Assembly: GCA_036262075.1 (NCBI GenBank) | Contig: DATAJO010000032.1 | Coordinates: forward strand, 1 to 64,000 | From: JACDBZ01 sp036262075 | Lineage (GTDB): Bacteria > Chloroflexota > Limnocylindria > QHBO01 | Length of the DNA: 64,000 nucleotides | Direction of reading: 5' to 3' | In this document: in pieces, positions 43,660-52,388 of the stretch | Layout of the letters: the number at the start of each line of letters is the position of its first letter | Numbering within the stretch: the stretch's first letter is position 1 | The notes under the pieces: model-generated | The model's input: only the letters and a program-made list of their open reading frames with translations | The model's database searches: none | Told to the model about the DNA's origin: nothing | Made by a program: the position numbers and the translations under genes

Positions 43660-46526
43660 CGGCCACGATCCCGCCCCGACGACGCAAGAAGGACGCGTCT
43701 CCGCCTCCGGAGCCTGCCTCGACCGCCCGCCGTCGCCGGTCCGGGATCCCCGATGCGCCGCCCGGCGCCGTTCCCAAGCCCGAGCTGAGGATCGTCGAGA
43801 CCCGGGTCTACCGCGGCCCGAACTACTGGAACTACGACCCGGCCATCAAGCTCATCGTCGACCTCGGCGTCCTCGAGCACTTCCCGTCGAACACGATCCC
43901 CGGCTTCACCACCGCCCTGCTCGAGATGCTGCCCGGCGTCGGCCAGCACTCGTGCGGCACGGGTCGCGTCGCCGGCTTCACCGATCGGCTGAACGAGGGC
44001 ACCTGGCTCGGGCACGTCGCCGAGCACGTCGCCCTCCAGCTCCAGCGCGAGGCCGGCACCGAGGTCGGCCGCGGCAAGACCCGATCGACCGGCGAGCCGG
44101 GCCGCTACCACGTCGTCTACTCGTACGCCGAGGAGACGGTCGGCGTCGCGGCGGGCAGGCTCGCCGTCCGGCTCGTCAACCACCTCGTCCGGGCCGAGGA
44201 CGGCTTCGACTTCGCCGCCGAGCTCGAGCAGCTCATCCTCCTCGCCGAGCGTGCGGCCTTCGGCCCCTCGACGCAGGCCATCCTCGACGAGGCCTCGCTG
44301 CGCGACATCCCCTGGATCCGCCTCAACGAGCAGTCGCTCGTCCAGCTCGGGCACGGGATCTACCAGAAGCGGATCCGGGCCACGATGACGTCGCAGACCT
44401 CGTCGCTCGGTGTCGACATCGCCGGCGACAAGAAGCTCACCAACCGGATCCTCGCCGCGACCGGCGTGCCCGTGCCCCGCTCGGAGATGGTCCGCTCCGA
44501 GGACGCGGCGGTGGCGGCCGCGAGGCGCATCGGCTTCCCGGTGGCGATGAAACCGCTCGACGGCAACCACGGCCGGGGGGTCATGCTCAACCTCGCCGAC
44601 GAGGACGCGGTCCGCGCCGCCTACCCGCTGTCGCGCGAGCAGACGCGGAGCGGGGTCGTGGTCGTCGAATCGTTCCTCACCGGCAACGACTACCGCTGCC
44701 TCGTCATCGGCGGCGTGCTGCGCGCGGTCGCCCAGCGCGTGCCGGCCCACATCGACGGCGACGGCACGCTGAGCGTGGCGCAGCTGGTCGAGAAGACGAA
44801 CGCCGACCCGCGCCGCGGCATCGGCCACGAGAAGGTCCTGACCCGCATCAGGATCGATGACGAGTCGATCGCCTACGCCCGCGAGCAGGGCTTCGAGCTG
44901 TCCGACGTCCCGCCGCGTGGCCAGCGGGTCTACCTCAAGCGCACCGGCAACATGTCGACCGGCGGCATCAGCATCGACCGCACCGAGGAGATCCATCCCG
45001 ACAACGCCGAGATCGTCGAGCTCGCCGCGCGAGCGGTGGGGCTCGACATCGCCGGCATCGACCTCATCTGCCCCGACGTCAGCCTGCCGATCCGCGAGAC
45101 CGGCGGCGGCATCGTCGAGGTCAACGCCGCGCCCGGCTTCCGGATGCACACCAACCCGACCGAGGGCGAGGCGCAGTACGTCGCCAAACCGGTCATCGAC
45201 ATGCTCTTCCCGCCCGGCGCGCCGTCCCGGATCCCGATCGTCGCCGTTACCGGCTCGAACGGGAAGACGACGACCGCCCGGATGATCGCCCACATCATGA
45301 AGGGCATGGGCCGCAAGGTCGGCCTGACGTCGACCGACGGGATCTACGTCGACGGCAGGATCGTCCGCAAGGCCGATGCGTCCGGGCCGAAATCGGCGTC
45401 GATGGTGCTCCAGAACCCGACCGTCGACTTCGCCGTCTTCGAGGTCGCCCGCGGCGGCATCCTGCGCGAGGGCCTCGGCTACCAGCGCAACGACGTGGCC
45501 GTCGTGCTCAACGTCACCGGCGACCACCTCGGCCTCGGCGGCATCACCTCGATCAAGCAGCTGGCCGAGGTGAAGCGGGTCATCGTCGAGGCCGTGCCGC
45601 GCGACGGGGTCGCGGTCCTCAACGCCGATGACCCGTACGTCGCCGCCATGGCGCGCCACTGCTCCGGATCGGTCATCTACTTCAGCATGGACCCCGATCA
45701 CGAGCGGCTGAAGTTCCAGGCCGGCCGCGGCCGCCGCGCCGTGACCGTCGAGCAGGGGCGCAACGGCGAGAAGATCGTGCTGCGCCACGGCCGCAAGTCG
45801 ATGGACCTCGTGTGGACCCACCTCATCCCGGCCACGTTCGAGGGCCGCGCACGGATGAACGTCCAGAACGCCCTTGCCGCCGCGGCCGCCGCGTGGGCCG
45901 CCGGCGCGCACCTCCACGACATCCGGCAGGGGCTGCGGACGTTCACGACCTCGTATTTCATGGCCCCGGGCCGGCTCAACATGTTCGAGCTCGACGGCTA
46001 TCGCGTCGTCGTCGACTACGCGCACAACCCGCCGGCCATGCAGGCGCTCGGCGAGTTCGTCGAGCGGCTGTCGGAGCCGACCCCCGGCGGCGCGCGCGCA
46101 TCGGTCACCGGGCGACGAATCGGCGTCGTGGCCACGGCCGGCGACCGGCGCGACGAGGACATCCGCGAGCTCGGACGCATCGCGGCGCGCTATTTCGACG
46201 AGATCATCATCCGCGAGGACGAGAACAACCGCGGCCGGCCACGGGGCGACACCGCGGCGCTCATCGCCGCGGGCATCTCCTCCGCCGCCGATGGCGAGCG
46301 GCGCGTCGGGCAGGTGACGACCATCCTCGACGAGCTCGAGGCGACGCGCGCGGCGCTCGACATGGCCACCGACGGCGACGTCGTCGTCGTATGCGTCGAC
46401 CACGCCAACCAGGTCTGGAAAGAGCTCCAGCGGCGCCAGCACGGCGGCGCCTCCGAGTCGTCCGACGGCCTGCGCGCGGTCGTCGGCGTGCTGGACGCCG
46501 ATGACGAGGTGGACCTGGACCTCTAG
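43656..46526 (+). CDS. cphA: Cyanophycin synthetase
   Basis: A 956-residue ligase making the Asp-Arg storage polymer cyanophycin. The N-terminal domain begins RVYRGPNYWNYDPAIKL at about residue 50, after a basic Pro/Arg-rich extension of about 43 residues. The ATP-grasp part (about 260-520) adds Asp to the backbone. The Mur-ligase part has GSNGKTTT (533-540), VTGDHLGL and DYAHNPPAM and adds Arg to the side chain. The start is GTG 43656. It is longer than typical (about 870-900) because of the N-terminal extension. Confidence 0.95.
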   Translation: MTATIPPRRRKKDASPPPEPASTARRRRSGIPDAPPGAVPKPELRIVETRVYRGPNYWNYDPAIKLIVDLGVLEHFPSNTIPGFTTALLEMLPGVGQHSCGTGRVAGFTDRLNEGTWLGHVAEHVALQLQREAGTEVGRGKTRSTGEPGRYHVVYSYAEETVGVAAGRLAVRLVNHLVRAEDGFDFAAELEQLILLAERAAFGPSTQAILDEASLRDIPWIRLNEQSLVQLGHGIYQKRIRATMTSQTSSLGVDIAGDKKLTNRILAATGVPVPRSEMVRSEDAAVAAARRIGFPVAMKPLDGNHGRGVMLNLADEDAVRAAYPLSREQTRSGVVVVESFLTGNDYRCLVIGGVLRAVAQRVPAHIDGDGTLSVAQLVEKTNADPRRGIGHEKVLTRIRIDDESIAYAREQGFELSDVPPRGQRVYLKRTGNMSTGGISIDRTEEIHPDNAEIVELAARAVGLDIAGIDLICPDVSLPIRETGGGIVEVNAAPGFRMHTNPTEGEAQYVAKPVIDMLFPPGAPSRIPIVAVTGSNGKTTTARMIAHIMKGMGRKVGLTSTDGIYVDGRIVRKADASGPKSASMVLQNPTVDFAVFEVARGGILREGLGYQRNDVAVVLNVTGDHLGLGGITSIKQLAEVKRVIVEAVPRDGVAVLNADDPYVAAMARHCSGSVIYFSMDPDHERLKFQAGRGRRAVTVEQGRNGEKIVLRHGRKSMDLVWTHLIPATFEGRARMNVQNALAAAAAAWAAGAHLHDIRQGLRTFTTSYFMAPGRLNMFELDGYRVVVDYAHNPPAMQALGEFVERLSEPTPGGARASVTGRRIGVVATAGDRRDEDIRELGRIAARYFDEIIIREDENNRGRPRGDTAALIAAGISSAADGERRVGQVTTILDELEATRAALDMATDGDVVVVCVDHANQVWKELQRRQHGGASESSDGLRAVVGVLDADDEVDLDL

Positions 46527-48136
46527 ACGCGCAGGTGCTTCCGGAGCCGGTCGATGCCGACCGGCCGGAACCGGTTGTCCGCCAGCCAGGCGAACAGCTC
46601 GCTGCGCTCGACGTGGGCCATGACGACGACCACGTCCCCGCGCCTCGCGCGTCCGAGCAGCAGCTGGAGCGCGGCCATCTCGTTCGGGGCCGCGACGATC
46701 TCGTCGAGGTAGCCGCCCTCGACCGCGCCGGCCCGCAGGATGTCGTTCATCTCCTCGCGGTCGCGGCCGCGGAGGTAGTGGACCTTCTCGGCGATGACGA
46801 GGTCGTCGACGCCGCCGGCCACGCGTCCCAGGCCGTGGAGGATCGCATCGGTTCGGTCCCCGGCCGTGCCGAGGGCGAGGCGTACCCGGCGGTTCCCGGC
46901 GAGTGACCGCGCGACCTCGAGCAGGCCGGTCATGCCGGCCTCGTTATGGGCGAAGTCGATGCACACGAACACGCCGCCCTTCGAGAAGAGGTTGAGGCGA
47001 CCCGGGTTCGAGGCCGCATCCTGGGCGAACGTGCGCAGGCCGTCGGCGATGGCGTCGAGCTCGAGGCCGATGGCGTCGCAGGCCGCGGCCGCCGCCAGCG
47101 CGTTGGCGATGTTGTAGCGCGACAGGCCGGCGAAGGTCACCGGCAGAGCCGCCACCTCGGCCACGCGCCGCGGCCGGCGGCCGGCCGCGCGCAGGACGAT
47201 CCAGCCGCGCTCGACGAGCGCCGCGCGGCCGCCGGCGTCGAGCGTTTCCTCGATCGCTGCCGAGCGACCGCCGAGCGTGAACGCGTAGAGGTTGGCGCGC
47301 GTCGACCGGCGCATGTCCCACACCCGCGGGTCGTCGGCGTTGAGCACGGCCCAGCCGTCGGGCTTCGTGATCCGCACGATCGCGCCCTTGACCTCGGCCA
47401 GCTCGTCGAGGGTGTCGATGCCCTGCAGCCCGAGGTGGTCGGCGCTGACGTTCGTCACCACCGACACGTCGTTGGCGGCATAGCCGATGCCGCGCAGGAG
47501 GATCCCGCCGCGCGCGGTCTCGAGCACGGCGAGGTCGACCCCCGGCTCGGCGAGGATGCGCGACGCGCCGCCATAGCCGGTCCAGTCCCCCGCCTCGACG
47601 CAGCGCCCGTCGACGAAGATGCCGTCCGAGTTCGTCATGCCGACCCGCCGCCCGGCGGACGCGGCGACGTGGGCGATGAGCCGGGTCGTCGTCGACTTCC
47701 CGTTCGTGCCGGTGATGGCGATGATCGGGATCCGTGGCCGCGGCATGTGCGCCAGCGGCCCGAGCGCCACCGCCCGCAGCCCGGCGAGCTCGCGTCCATC
47801 GGTCGACCGGCCGAGCGCGATCCGCGCCGATGCCGCGCCGATGGCCTGCGCGATCGTCCGGCGCCGCCACGGGAAGGCGATCGCCGTGCGGGTCCGATCG
47901 GCGGAGTGGCGCGTCACGATCCGCGGCTCGGGAAGGTCGAGCGCGCCGTGCAGCCGGCGGACGGCCAGCGCCGCCGACGCGGCGACCGCCGCCGCGGCGC
48001 CGGGCGCATCGGCCGTGAACTCCAGCTTGATGGCCGGGCGGTTGGCGAAGCGGTTCGGCCCGTCGAGGACGCGGAGCTCGAGCAGCTCCACGTCGGAGCC
48101 GTTGCCGCCGGGCCCGCGATCCCCGTCGCCTGGCAT
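46523..48136 (-). CDS. Cyanophycin-synthetase paralogue lacking the ATP-grasp domain (Mur ligase-like)
   Basis: A 537-residue protein. Residues 16-40 resemble the start of CphA (ELRVLDGPNRFANRPAIKLEF). Next come about 90 residues of reduced N-domain, and then the Mur-ligase domain with GTNGKSTT (143-150), VSADHLGLQGIDTLDELAEVK and DFAHNEAGM, clearly CphA-like. The whole ATP-grasp region of CphA (about 250 residues) is absent, with no frameshift or stop. It therefore lacks the backbone-extending activity but keeps the ATP-dependent side-chain ligase. The frame is open to 48283, but the TATACT box places the start at ATG 48136. It converges with cphA (4-base overlap). The substrate is unknown. 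Confidence 0.85.
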   Translation of the reverse strand: MPGDGDRGPGGNGSDVELLELRVLDGPNRFANRPAIKLEFTADAPGAAAAVAASAALAVRRLHGALDLPEPRIVTRHSADRTRTAIAFPWRRRTIAQAIGAASARIALGRSTDGRELAGLRAVALGPLAHMPRPRIPIIAITGTNGKSTTTRLIAHVAASAGRRVGMTNSDGIFVDGRCVEAGDWTGYGGASRILAEPGVDLAVLETARGGILLRGIGYAANDVSVVTNVSADHLGLQGIDTLDELAEVKGAIVRITKPDGWAVLNADDPRVWDMRRSTRANLYAFTLGGRSAAIEETLDAGGRAALVERGWIVLRAAGRRPRRVAEVAALPVTFAGLSRYNIANALAAAAACDAIGLELDAIADGLRTFAQDAASNPGRLNLFSKGGVFVCIDFAHNEAGMTGLLEVARSLAGNRRVRLALGTAGDRTDAILHGLGRVAGGVDDLVIAEKVHYLRGRDREEMNDILRAGAVEGGYLDEIVAAPNEMAALQLLLGRARRGDVVVVMAHVERSELFAWLADNRFRPVGIDRLRKHLRV

Positions 48137-48143
48137 GGCCGTG

Positions 48144-48151
48144 AGTATATT
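48144..48151. promoter_or_regulatory. Bidirectional promoter with overlapping -10 boxes
   Basis: Forward TATATT (48146-48151) ends 7 nt before ATG 48159. Reverse TATACT (48149-48144) ends 7 nt before ATG 48136. The two boxes share four base pairs, so only one polymerase can open this site at a time. Confidence 0.65.
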
Positions 48152-48158
48152 GGCCGCC

Positions 48159-49334
48159 ATGTCCCCCACCGCCGATTCCGCCACGCTGCTTCGCATCGTC
48201 GAGGCGCGGCTTCCGACGTTCCTCGCCGAGCTCGAGTCGCTCGTGAACGTCGACTGCGGCTCGTACACGCCGGCCGGCGTCAACCGCGTCGCCGATCACG
48301 TGGCATCGGCCCTCGCCGCGCGCGGGGCCGAGGTCACGCGCGTGCCGCACGAGCCGGCCGAGGGCCGACCGCAGCTCGGCGACCTCGTCATCGGCCGTCT
48401 CGAAGGCGACGGGAGCGGTCCGGCGATCCTGCTCATCGGCCACATGGACACCGTCTTCGACCCCGGCACCGCCGCCGCGCGCCCGTTCCGGGTCGAGGGC
48501 GACCGCGCCTTCGGTCCCGGCGTGACCGATATGAAGGCGGGGCTCCTGGCGGGGCTCCACGCCATCGGCGCCCTCCACGAGGCCGGCGTGCGGCCGCGCA
48601 TCACGTTCGTCGCCAACCCCGACGAGGAGATCGGCTCGCCGTTCAGCACCCCGTTCATCCGCGAGCTGGCGCCGAAGCACGACGCGGTGCTCGTCCTCGA
48701 GTGCGCGCGCGCCAACGGCGACATCGTCAGCGCCCGCAAGGGCATCGCCGACTACCACGTCACGTTCACCGGCCGCGCGGCACACGCCGGCGTCGAGCCC
48801 GAGAAGGGCCGATCGGCGATCCTCGCCGCCGCCCACGCGACCGTCGACCTCCACGAGCTGAACGGCCGCTGGCCGACCGTCACCGTCAACGTCGGCGTCC
48901 TCCACGGCGGCACGCGCCCGAACGTCGTGGCCGAGCGCTGCGAGATGCAGGTCGACCTGCGCGCCGCGACGGCCGGCGCGTTCGAGGAGGCGGCCGCCGC
49001 CGTCGAGCGCATCGTCGAGCACCCCCGCGTGCCGGACGTCCGCGGCGAGCACCGGCGGACCGCCGGCCACCCGCCCATGGAGCGCACCGAGGCCTCGGCG
49101 CGGCTCGTCCAGCTGGCGAAGACGATCGCCGGCGAGCTCGGCTTCAGCGTGAACGACGCGGCGACCGGCGGCGCGTCGGACGCGAACACGACCGCGGCGC
49201 TCGGCATCCCCACCCTCGACGGGCTCGGCCCGGTCGGCGGCGACGACCACTCGGCCGACGAGTGGCTCGACGTGACCTCGATCGCGCCGCGCACCGCGAT
49301 GCTCGCCGCGCTCATCGCCCGCATCGGCTCCTGA
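48159..49334 (+). CDS. M20 family metallopeptidase (carboxypeptidase G2-like)
   Basis: A 391-residue dizinc peptidase. The ligands are His95 and Asp97 (GHMDTVF), bridging Asp124 (GPGVTDMKAG), Glu156/Glu157 (NPDEEIGS), and a C-terminal His in GGDDHSADEW. The dimerisation lid domain lies at about 190-290. The N-terminal YTPAGVNRVADHV is typical of glutamate-carboxypeptidase-like members. No signal peptide is present. Shared promoter and location next to cyanophycin genes suggest it may split the beta-Asp-Arg dipeptide released by CphB, but that is inference. Confidence 0.88.
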   Translation: MSPTADSATLLRIVEARLPTFLAELESLVNVDCGSYTPAGVNRVADHVASALAARGAEVTRVPHEPAEGRPQLGDLVIGRLEGDGSGPAILLIGHMDTVFDPGTAAARPFRVEGDRAFGPGVTDMKAGLLAGLHAIGALHEAGVRPRITFVANPDEEIGSPFSTPFIRELAPKHDAVLVLECARANGDIVSARKGIADYHVTFTGRAAHAGVEPEKGRSAILAAAHATVDLHELNGRWPTVTVNVGVLHGGTRPNVVAERCEMQVDLRAATAGAFEEAAAAVERIVEHPRVPDVRGEHRRTAGHPPMERTEASARLVQLAKTIAGELGFSVNDAATGGASDANTTAALGIPTLDGLGPVGGDDHSADEWLDVTSIAPRTAMLAALIARIGS

Positions 49335-49389
49335 CGCGCCAACGCCTATGCGCATATGCAGCCGGAGGCCGATGGGCGCGGCCTCGGGC

Positions 49390-49395
49390 TACAAT
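49390..49395 (+). promoter_or_regulatory. Putative -10 box of the thioesterase / 2-oxo acid dehydrogenase operon
   Basis: TACAAT preceded by GGGC, ending 8 nt before the GTG at 49404. Confidence 0.55.
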
Positions 49396-49403
49396 GGCAC
49401 CCC

Positions 49404-49865
49404 GTGACCGATGCCTTCCGCCATCGCACCACGCTCCAGGTCCGCTTCCGTGACACCGATGCCTTCGGGCACGTGAACAACGCGGTCTTCTTCTCCTATG
49501 CCGAGCTGGCGCGGGTGCGATACCTCATCGACGTCCTCGAGCCCGACGAGCCGTTCGAGCGCATGCCGCTCATCCTCGCCCGGGTCGAGTGCGACTTCCG
49601 TTCGCCGATCCTGTTCGGCCAGGAGGTCGGGGTCGAGACGCGGGTCGAGCGCATCGGCCGCAGCAGCATCGCGATGCGCCATCGGATGACCGCGACGCCC
49701 GACGACCGCGTCGTCGGGGACGTCGACAGCGTGCTCGTCACGTACGACTACGCCGCCGCTCGTCCCATGCCCGTGCCGGAGGACTGGCGCGAGCGCATCG
49801 GCCGCTATGAGGGAACGACGTTCACCACCGATCCCGCCCGGCCGGTCACGGCCGCGGCGGGCTGA
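49404..49865 (+). CDS. Acyl-CoA thioesterase, 4-hydroxybenzoyl-CoA thioesterase (hot-dog) family
   Basis: A 153-residue hot-dog-fold protein with the family motif FRDTDAFGHVNNAVFFSYAE, where the first Asp is the usual catalytic residue. It would hydrolyse acyl-CoA thioesters in the cytosol. Start GTG 49404 is supported by the TACAAT box. It leads the operon with lpd and the 2-oxo acid dehydrogenase genes, 13 nt before lpd, so it may relieve build-up of the CoA product (inference). Confidence 0.88.
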   Translation: MTDAFRHRTTLQVRFRDTDAFGHVNNAVFFSYAELARVRYLIDVLEPDEPFERMPLILARVECDFRSPILFGQEVGVETRVERIGRSSIAMRHRMTATPDDRVVGDVDSVLVTYDYAAARPMPVPEDWRERIGRYEGTTFTTDPARPVTAAAG

Positions 49866-49878
49866 GCGCAGGAGACGC

Positions 49879-51297
49879 ATGGCCGACCAGCAGCAGTTCG
49901 ACCTCCTCATCCTCGGCGGCGGCATGAGCTACGTCGGCGCGATCCGCGCCGCCCAGCTCGGCCTGTCCGTCGGCCTCGTCGAGCGCGACAAGCTCGGCGG
50001 CACGTGCCTCAACCGCGGGTGCATCCCTTCCAAGGCGCTGCTCGAGACGGCAGATCTGCTCCACCGCGTGAGCGAGCAGGGCGCCGAGTTCGGCCTCGCC
50101 GGGCACGACGGCATCTCGCTCGACTACGAGGCGCTCGGCAAGCGGCGCGACATGGTCATCGACAAGCACGTGTCCGGCGTCGAGTTCCTCATGAAGAAGA
50201 ACAAGGTCACCGTGCTGCGCGGCAACGGGGTCCTGACCGGGCCGACCAGCGTGCGCGTGTCGGGCGGCGAGTCCGGCGACGTCGAGGCCGGCGCCAGGCA
50301 CCTCATCCTCGCCACCGGCTCCGCGCCGCGCTCGCTGCCCGGCCTCGAGCCCGATGGGAAGCTGGTCATCACCTCCGACGAGGCGCTGGCCCGCAACGAC
50401 GTGCCGAAGCGAGTCGCGATCGTCGGGGCCGGCGCCATCGGCGTCGAGTGGGCGAGCATGTACCGCGACTTCGGCGCCGAGGTGACGCTGGTGGAGTACG
50501 CCGACCGGGTCGTGCCGCTCGAGGACCCGGACATCGGCAAGGAGCTGAACCGCGTGTTCCGCAAGCGCGGCATCGCCGTCCACGTCGGCTCGACCATCGA
50601 TCCCGAGTCGCTCGAGAAGGGCGAGGACGAGGTCAGCTTCACGATCGCCACGAAGGACGGCGCGAAGCGGACCGACCTCACCGCCGACATCATCCTCGTC
50701 GCCGTCGGGCGGCGGCCGCTGACCGAGAACATCGGCCTCGAGGGCATCCAGGGCGTCGAGGTCGAGCGCGGCTACGTCACGGTCGACGAGTTCATGCGCA
50801 CCGGGGCGCCGGGGCTGTACGCCATCGGCGACATCGTCCCGGGCTTCGCGCTCGCGCACGTCGCCAGCCACGAGGCGGTCGTGGCGGTCGAGCACCTCGC
50901 CGGCCACGACCCGGAGCCGGTCCGCATGGAGCTCATGCCGCGCGTGACGTTCTGCCGGCCGCAGATCTCCTCGGTCGGCCTGACCGAGGAGGAGGCGCGC
51001 GCCAAAGGCTACGAGGTGAAGACCGGCTCGTTCCCGTTCCGGGCGCTCGGCAAGGCGACGATCGTGGGCGAGGTCGACGGCTTCGCCAAGATGGTCGCCG
51101 ATGCGGCCACCGGCCGCCTGCTCGGGACCCATATCATCGGTGCGCACGCCGGCGACCTCATCGCGGAGCCGACGTTCGCGCAGCTCGTGGAGGGCACGGC
51201 GGCCGAGGTGGCGATGAACGTCCACGCGCATCCGACGCTGCCCGAGGTCCTGCCGGAGGCGGCGCTGGCCGTCGACGGCGCCGCGATCCACGTCTGA
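49879..51297 (+). CDS. lpdA: Dihydrolipoamide dehydrogenase (E3)
   Basis: A 472-residue flavoprotein that reoxidises dihydrolipoyl groups of E2. Redox cysteines are Cys43 and Cys48 (GGTCLNRGCIPSK). The NAD-binding GAGAIGVEWA and the C-terminal HAHPTLPE His-Glu pair are intact. The N-terminal FAD motif is odd: it reads GGGMSYVG, where the usual sequence is GGGPGGYV, so the third Gly of GxGxxG is lost with one residue deleted. GGAG precedes the ATG by 6 nt. Confidence 0.93.
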   Translation: MADQQQFDLLILGGGMSYVGAIRAAQLGLSVGLVERDKLGGTCLNRGCIPSKALLETADLLHRVSEQGAEFGLAGHDGISLDYEALGKRRDMVIDKHVSGVEFLMKKNKVTVLRGNGVLTGPTSVRVSGGESGDVEAGARHLILATGSAPRSLPGLEPDGKLVITSDEALARNDVPKRVAIVGAGAIGVEWASMYRDFGAEVTLVEYADRVVPLEDPDIGKELNRVFRKRGIAVHVGSTIDPESLEKGEDEVSFTIATKDGAKRTDLTADIILVAVGRRPLTENIGLEGIQGVEVERGYVTVDEFMRTGAPGLYAIGDIVPGFALAHVASHEAVVAVEHLAGHDPEPVRMELMPRVTFCRPQISSVGLTEEEARAKGYEVKTGSFPFRALGKATIVGEVDGFAKMVADAATGRLLGTHIIGAHAGDLIAEPTFAQLVEGTAAEVAMNVHAHPTLPEVLPEAALAVDGAAIHV

Positions 51298-51323
51298 CCG
51301 ACGCTAGAGGGAGGAGGGGACCG

Positions 51324-52388
51324 ATGGCAACCACACCCACACGGCTCCGCCACGAGGACCTCGGCCTCAGCGCCGACGAGGTCCTCGACATGTACCGCCA
51401 CATGCTCCTCGCGCGCGGGGTGGACGAGCGGATGTGGCTCATGCAGCGGGCCGGCAAGATCGCCTTCATCATCTCCGGGCAGGGCCACGAGGGCGCCCAG
51501 GTGGCGACCGCCTGGCCGATGCGCAGGGGCACCGACTGGATGGCGCCGTTCTATCGGTCCATCGCCAGCACGATCACCTTCGGGATGAGCGCCGAGGACA
51601 TCATCACCGCCCACCTCGCCAAGCGCGACGACGTGAGCTCCGGCGGGCGGCAGATGCCCGGCCACTACGGCGGCGCGCCGTACAACATCGTGAGCCTCAG
51701 CTCGCCGGTCGGGACGCAGGTCCTCCACGCCGTCGGCATCGCGATGGGCGCCTGGGTCCGCGGCGACGACGTGGTGACGATGACCCAGTTCGGCGAGGGC
51801 ACCTCGAACCAGGGCGAGATCCACGAGGCCATGAACTTCGCCGGCGTCCACCGGCTGCCGGTCATCTTCGTGTGCGAGAACAACGGCTACGCGATCAGCG
51901 TGCCGCTCGACCGCCAGGTGGCGGGCGGCTCGGTCGCCGCGCGTGCGGCCGGCTACGGCATGCCGGGCGTCGTCGTCGACGGCGCCGACGTGCTCGGCTG
52001 CTACGCGGCCGCCAAGGAGGCCCACGACCGCGCCCGCCGGGGCGAGGGGCCGACGCTCATCGAGGCCCGCGTCGTGCGCCTCACGTCGCACTCCTCCGAC
52101 GACGACCAGCGCCGCTACCGCGACCCGGCCGAGGTTGGGCGCCTCAAGGAGCTCGACCCGATCCCGCAGTTCGCGAACGAGCTGCGCGCCGCCGGCGTCC
52201 TGACCGACGAGATCGACGAGCGCATCAGGGCCGAGGTCAAGGCCGAGGTCAACGAGGCGACCCGCCGCGCCGAGGCACGACCCGACCCGGTCACCGACGA
52301 CGCCCACGAGCGCGTCTACGCGGACCCGGTCCCCGGCGGCGGCACGCCGGTGCCGCTCGAGCCGATCCCCGGCGAGGAGGCGCACTGA
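51324..52388 (+). CDS. 2-oxo acid dehydrogenase E1 component, alpha subunit
   Basis: A 354-residue thiamine diphosphate enzyme subunit. The TPP-binding region runs from FGEGTSNQGE to ENNGYAIS. The phosphorylation-loop-like SHSSDDDQRRYR resembles branched-chain 2-oxo acid dehydrogenases more than pyruvate dehydrogenase, so BkdA-like is more likely than PdhA. GGAGGGG precedes the ATG. Its stop overlaps the E1beta start (TGATG). Confidence 0.92.
   Translation: MATTPTRLRHEDLGLSADEVLDMYRHMLLARGVDERMWLMQRAGKIAFIISGQGHEGAQVATAWPMRRGTDWMAPFYRSIASTITFGMSAEDIITAHLAKRDDVSSGGRQMPGHYGGAPYNIVSLSSPVGTQVLHAVGIAMGAWVRGDDVVTMTQFGEGTSNQGEIHEAMNFAGVHRLPVIFVCENNGYAISVPLDRQVAGGSVAARAAGYGMPGVVVDGADVLGCYAAAKEAHDRARRGEGPTLIEARVVRLTSHSSDDDQRRYRDPAEVGRLKELDPIPQFANELRAAGVLTDEIDERIRAEVKAEVNEATRRAEARPDPVTDDAHERVYADPVPGGGTPVPLEPIPGEEAH

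Noticed and set aside
43449..46442. 997-codon minus-strand open frame opposite cphA
   Set aside because: Antisense shadow of cyanophycin synthetase. The His/Asp/Val-rich composition is what reverse reading of such GC-rich coding DNA gives.
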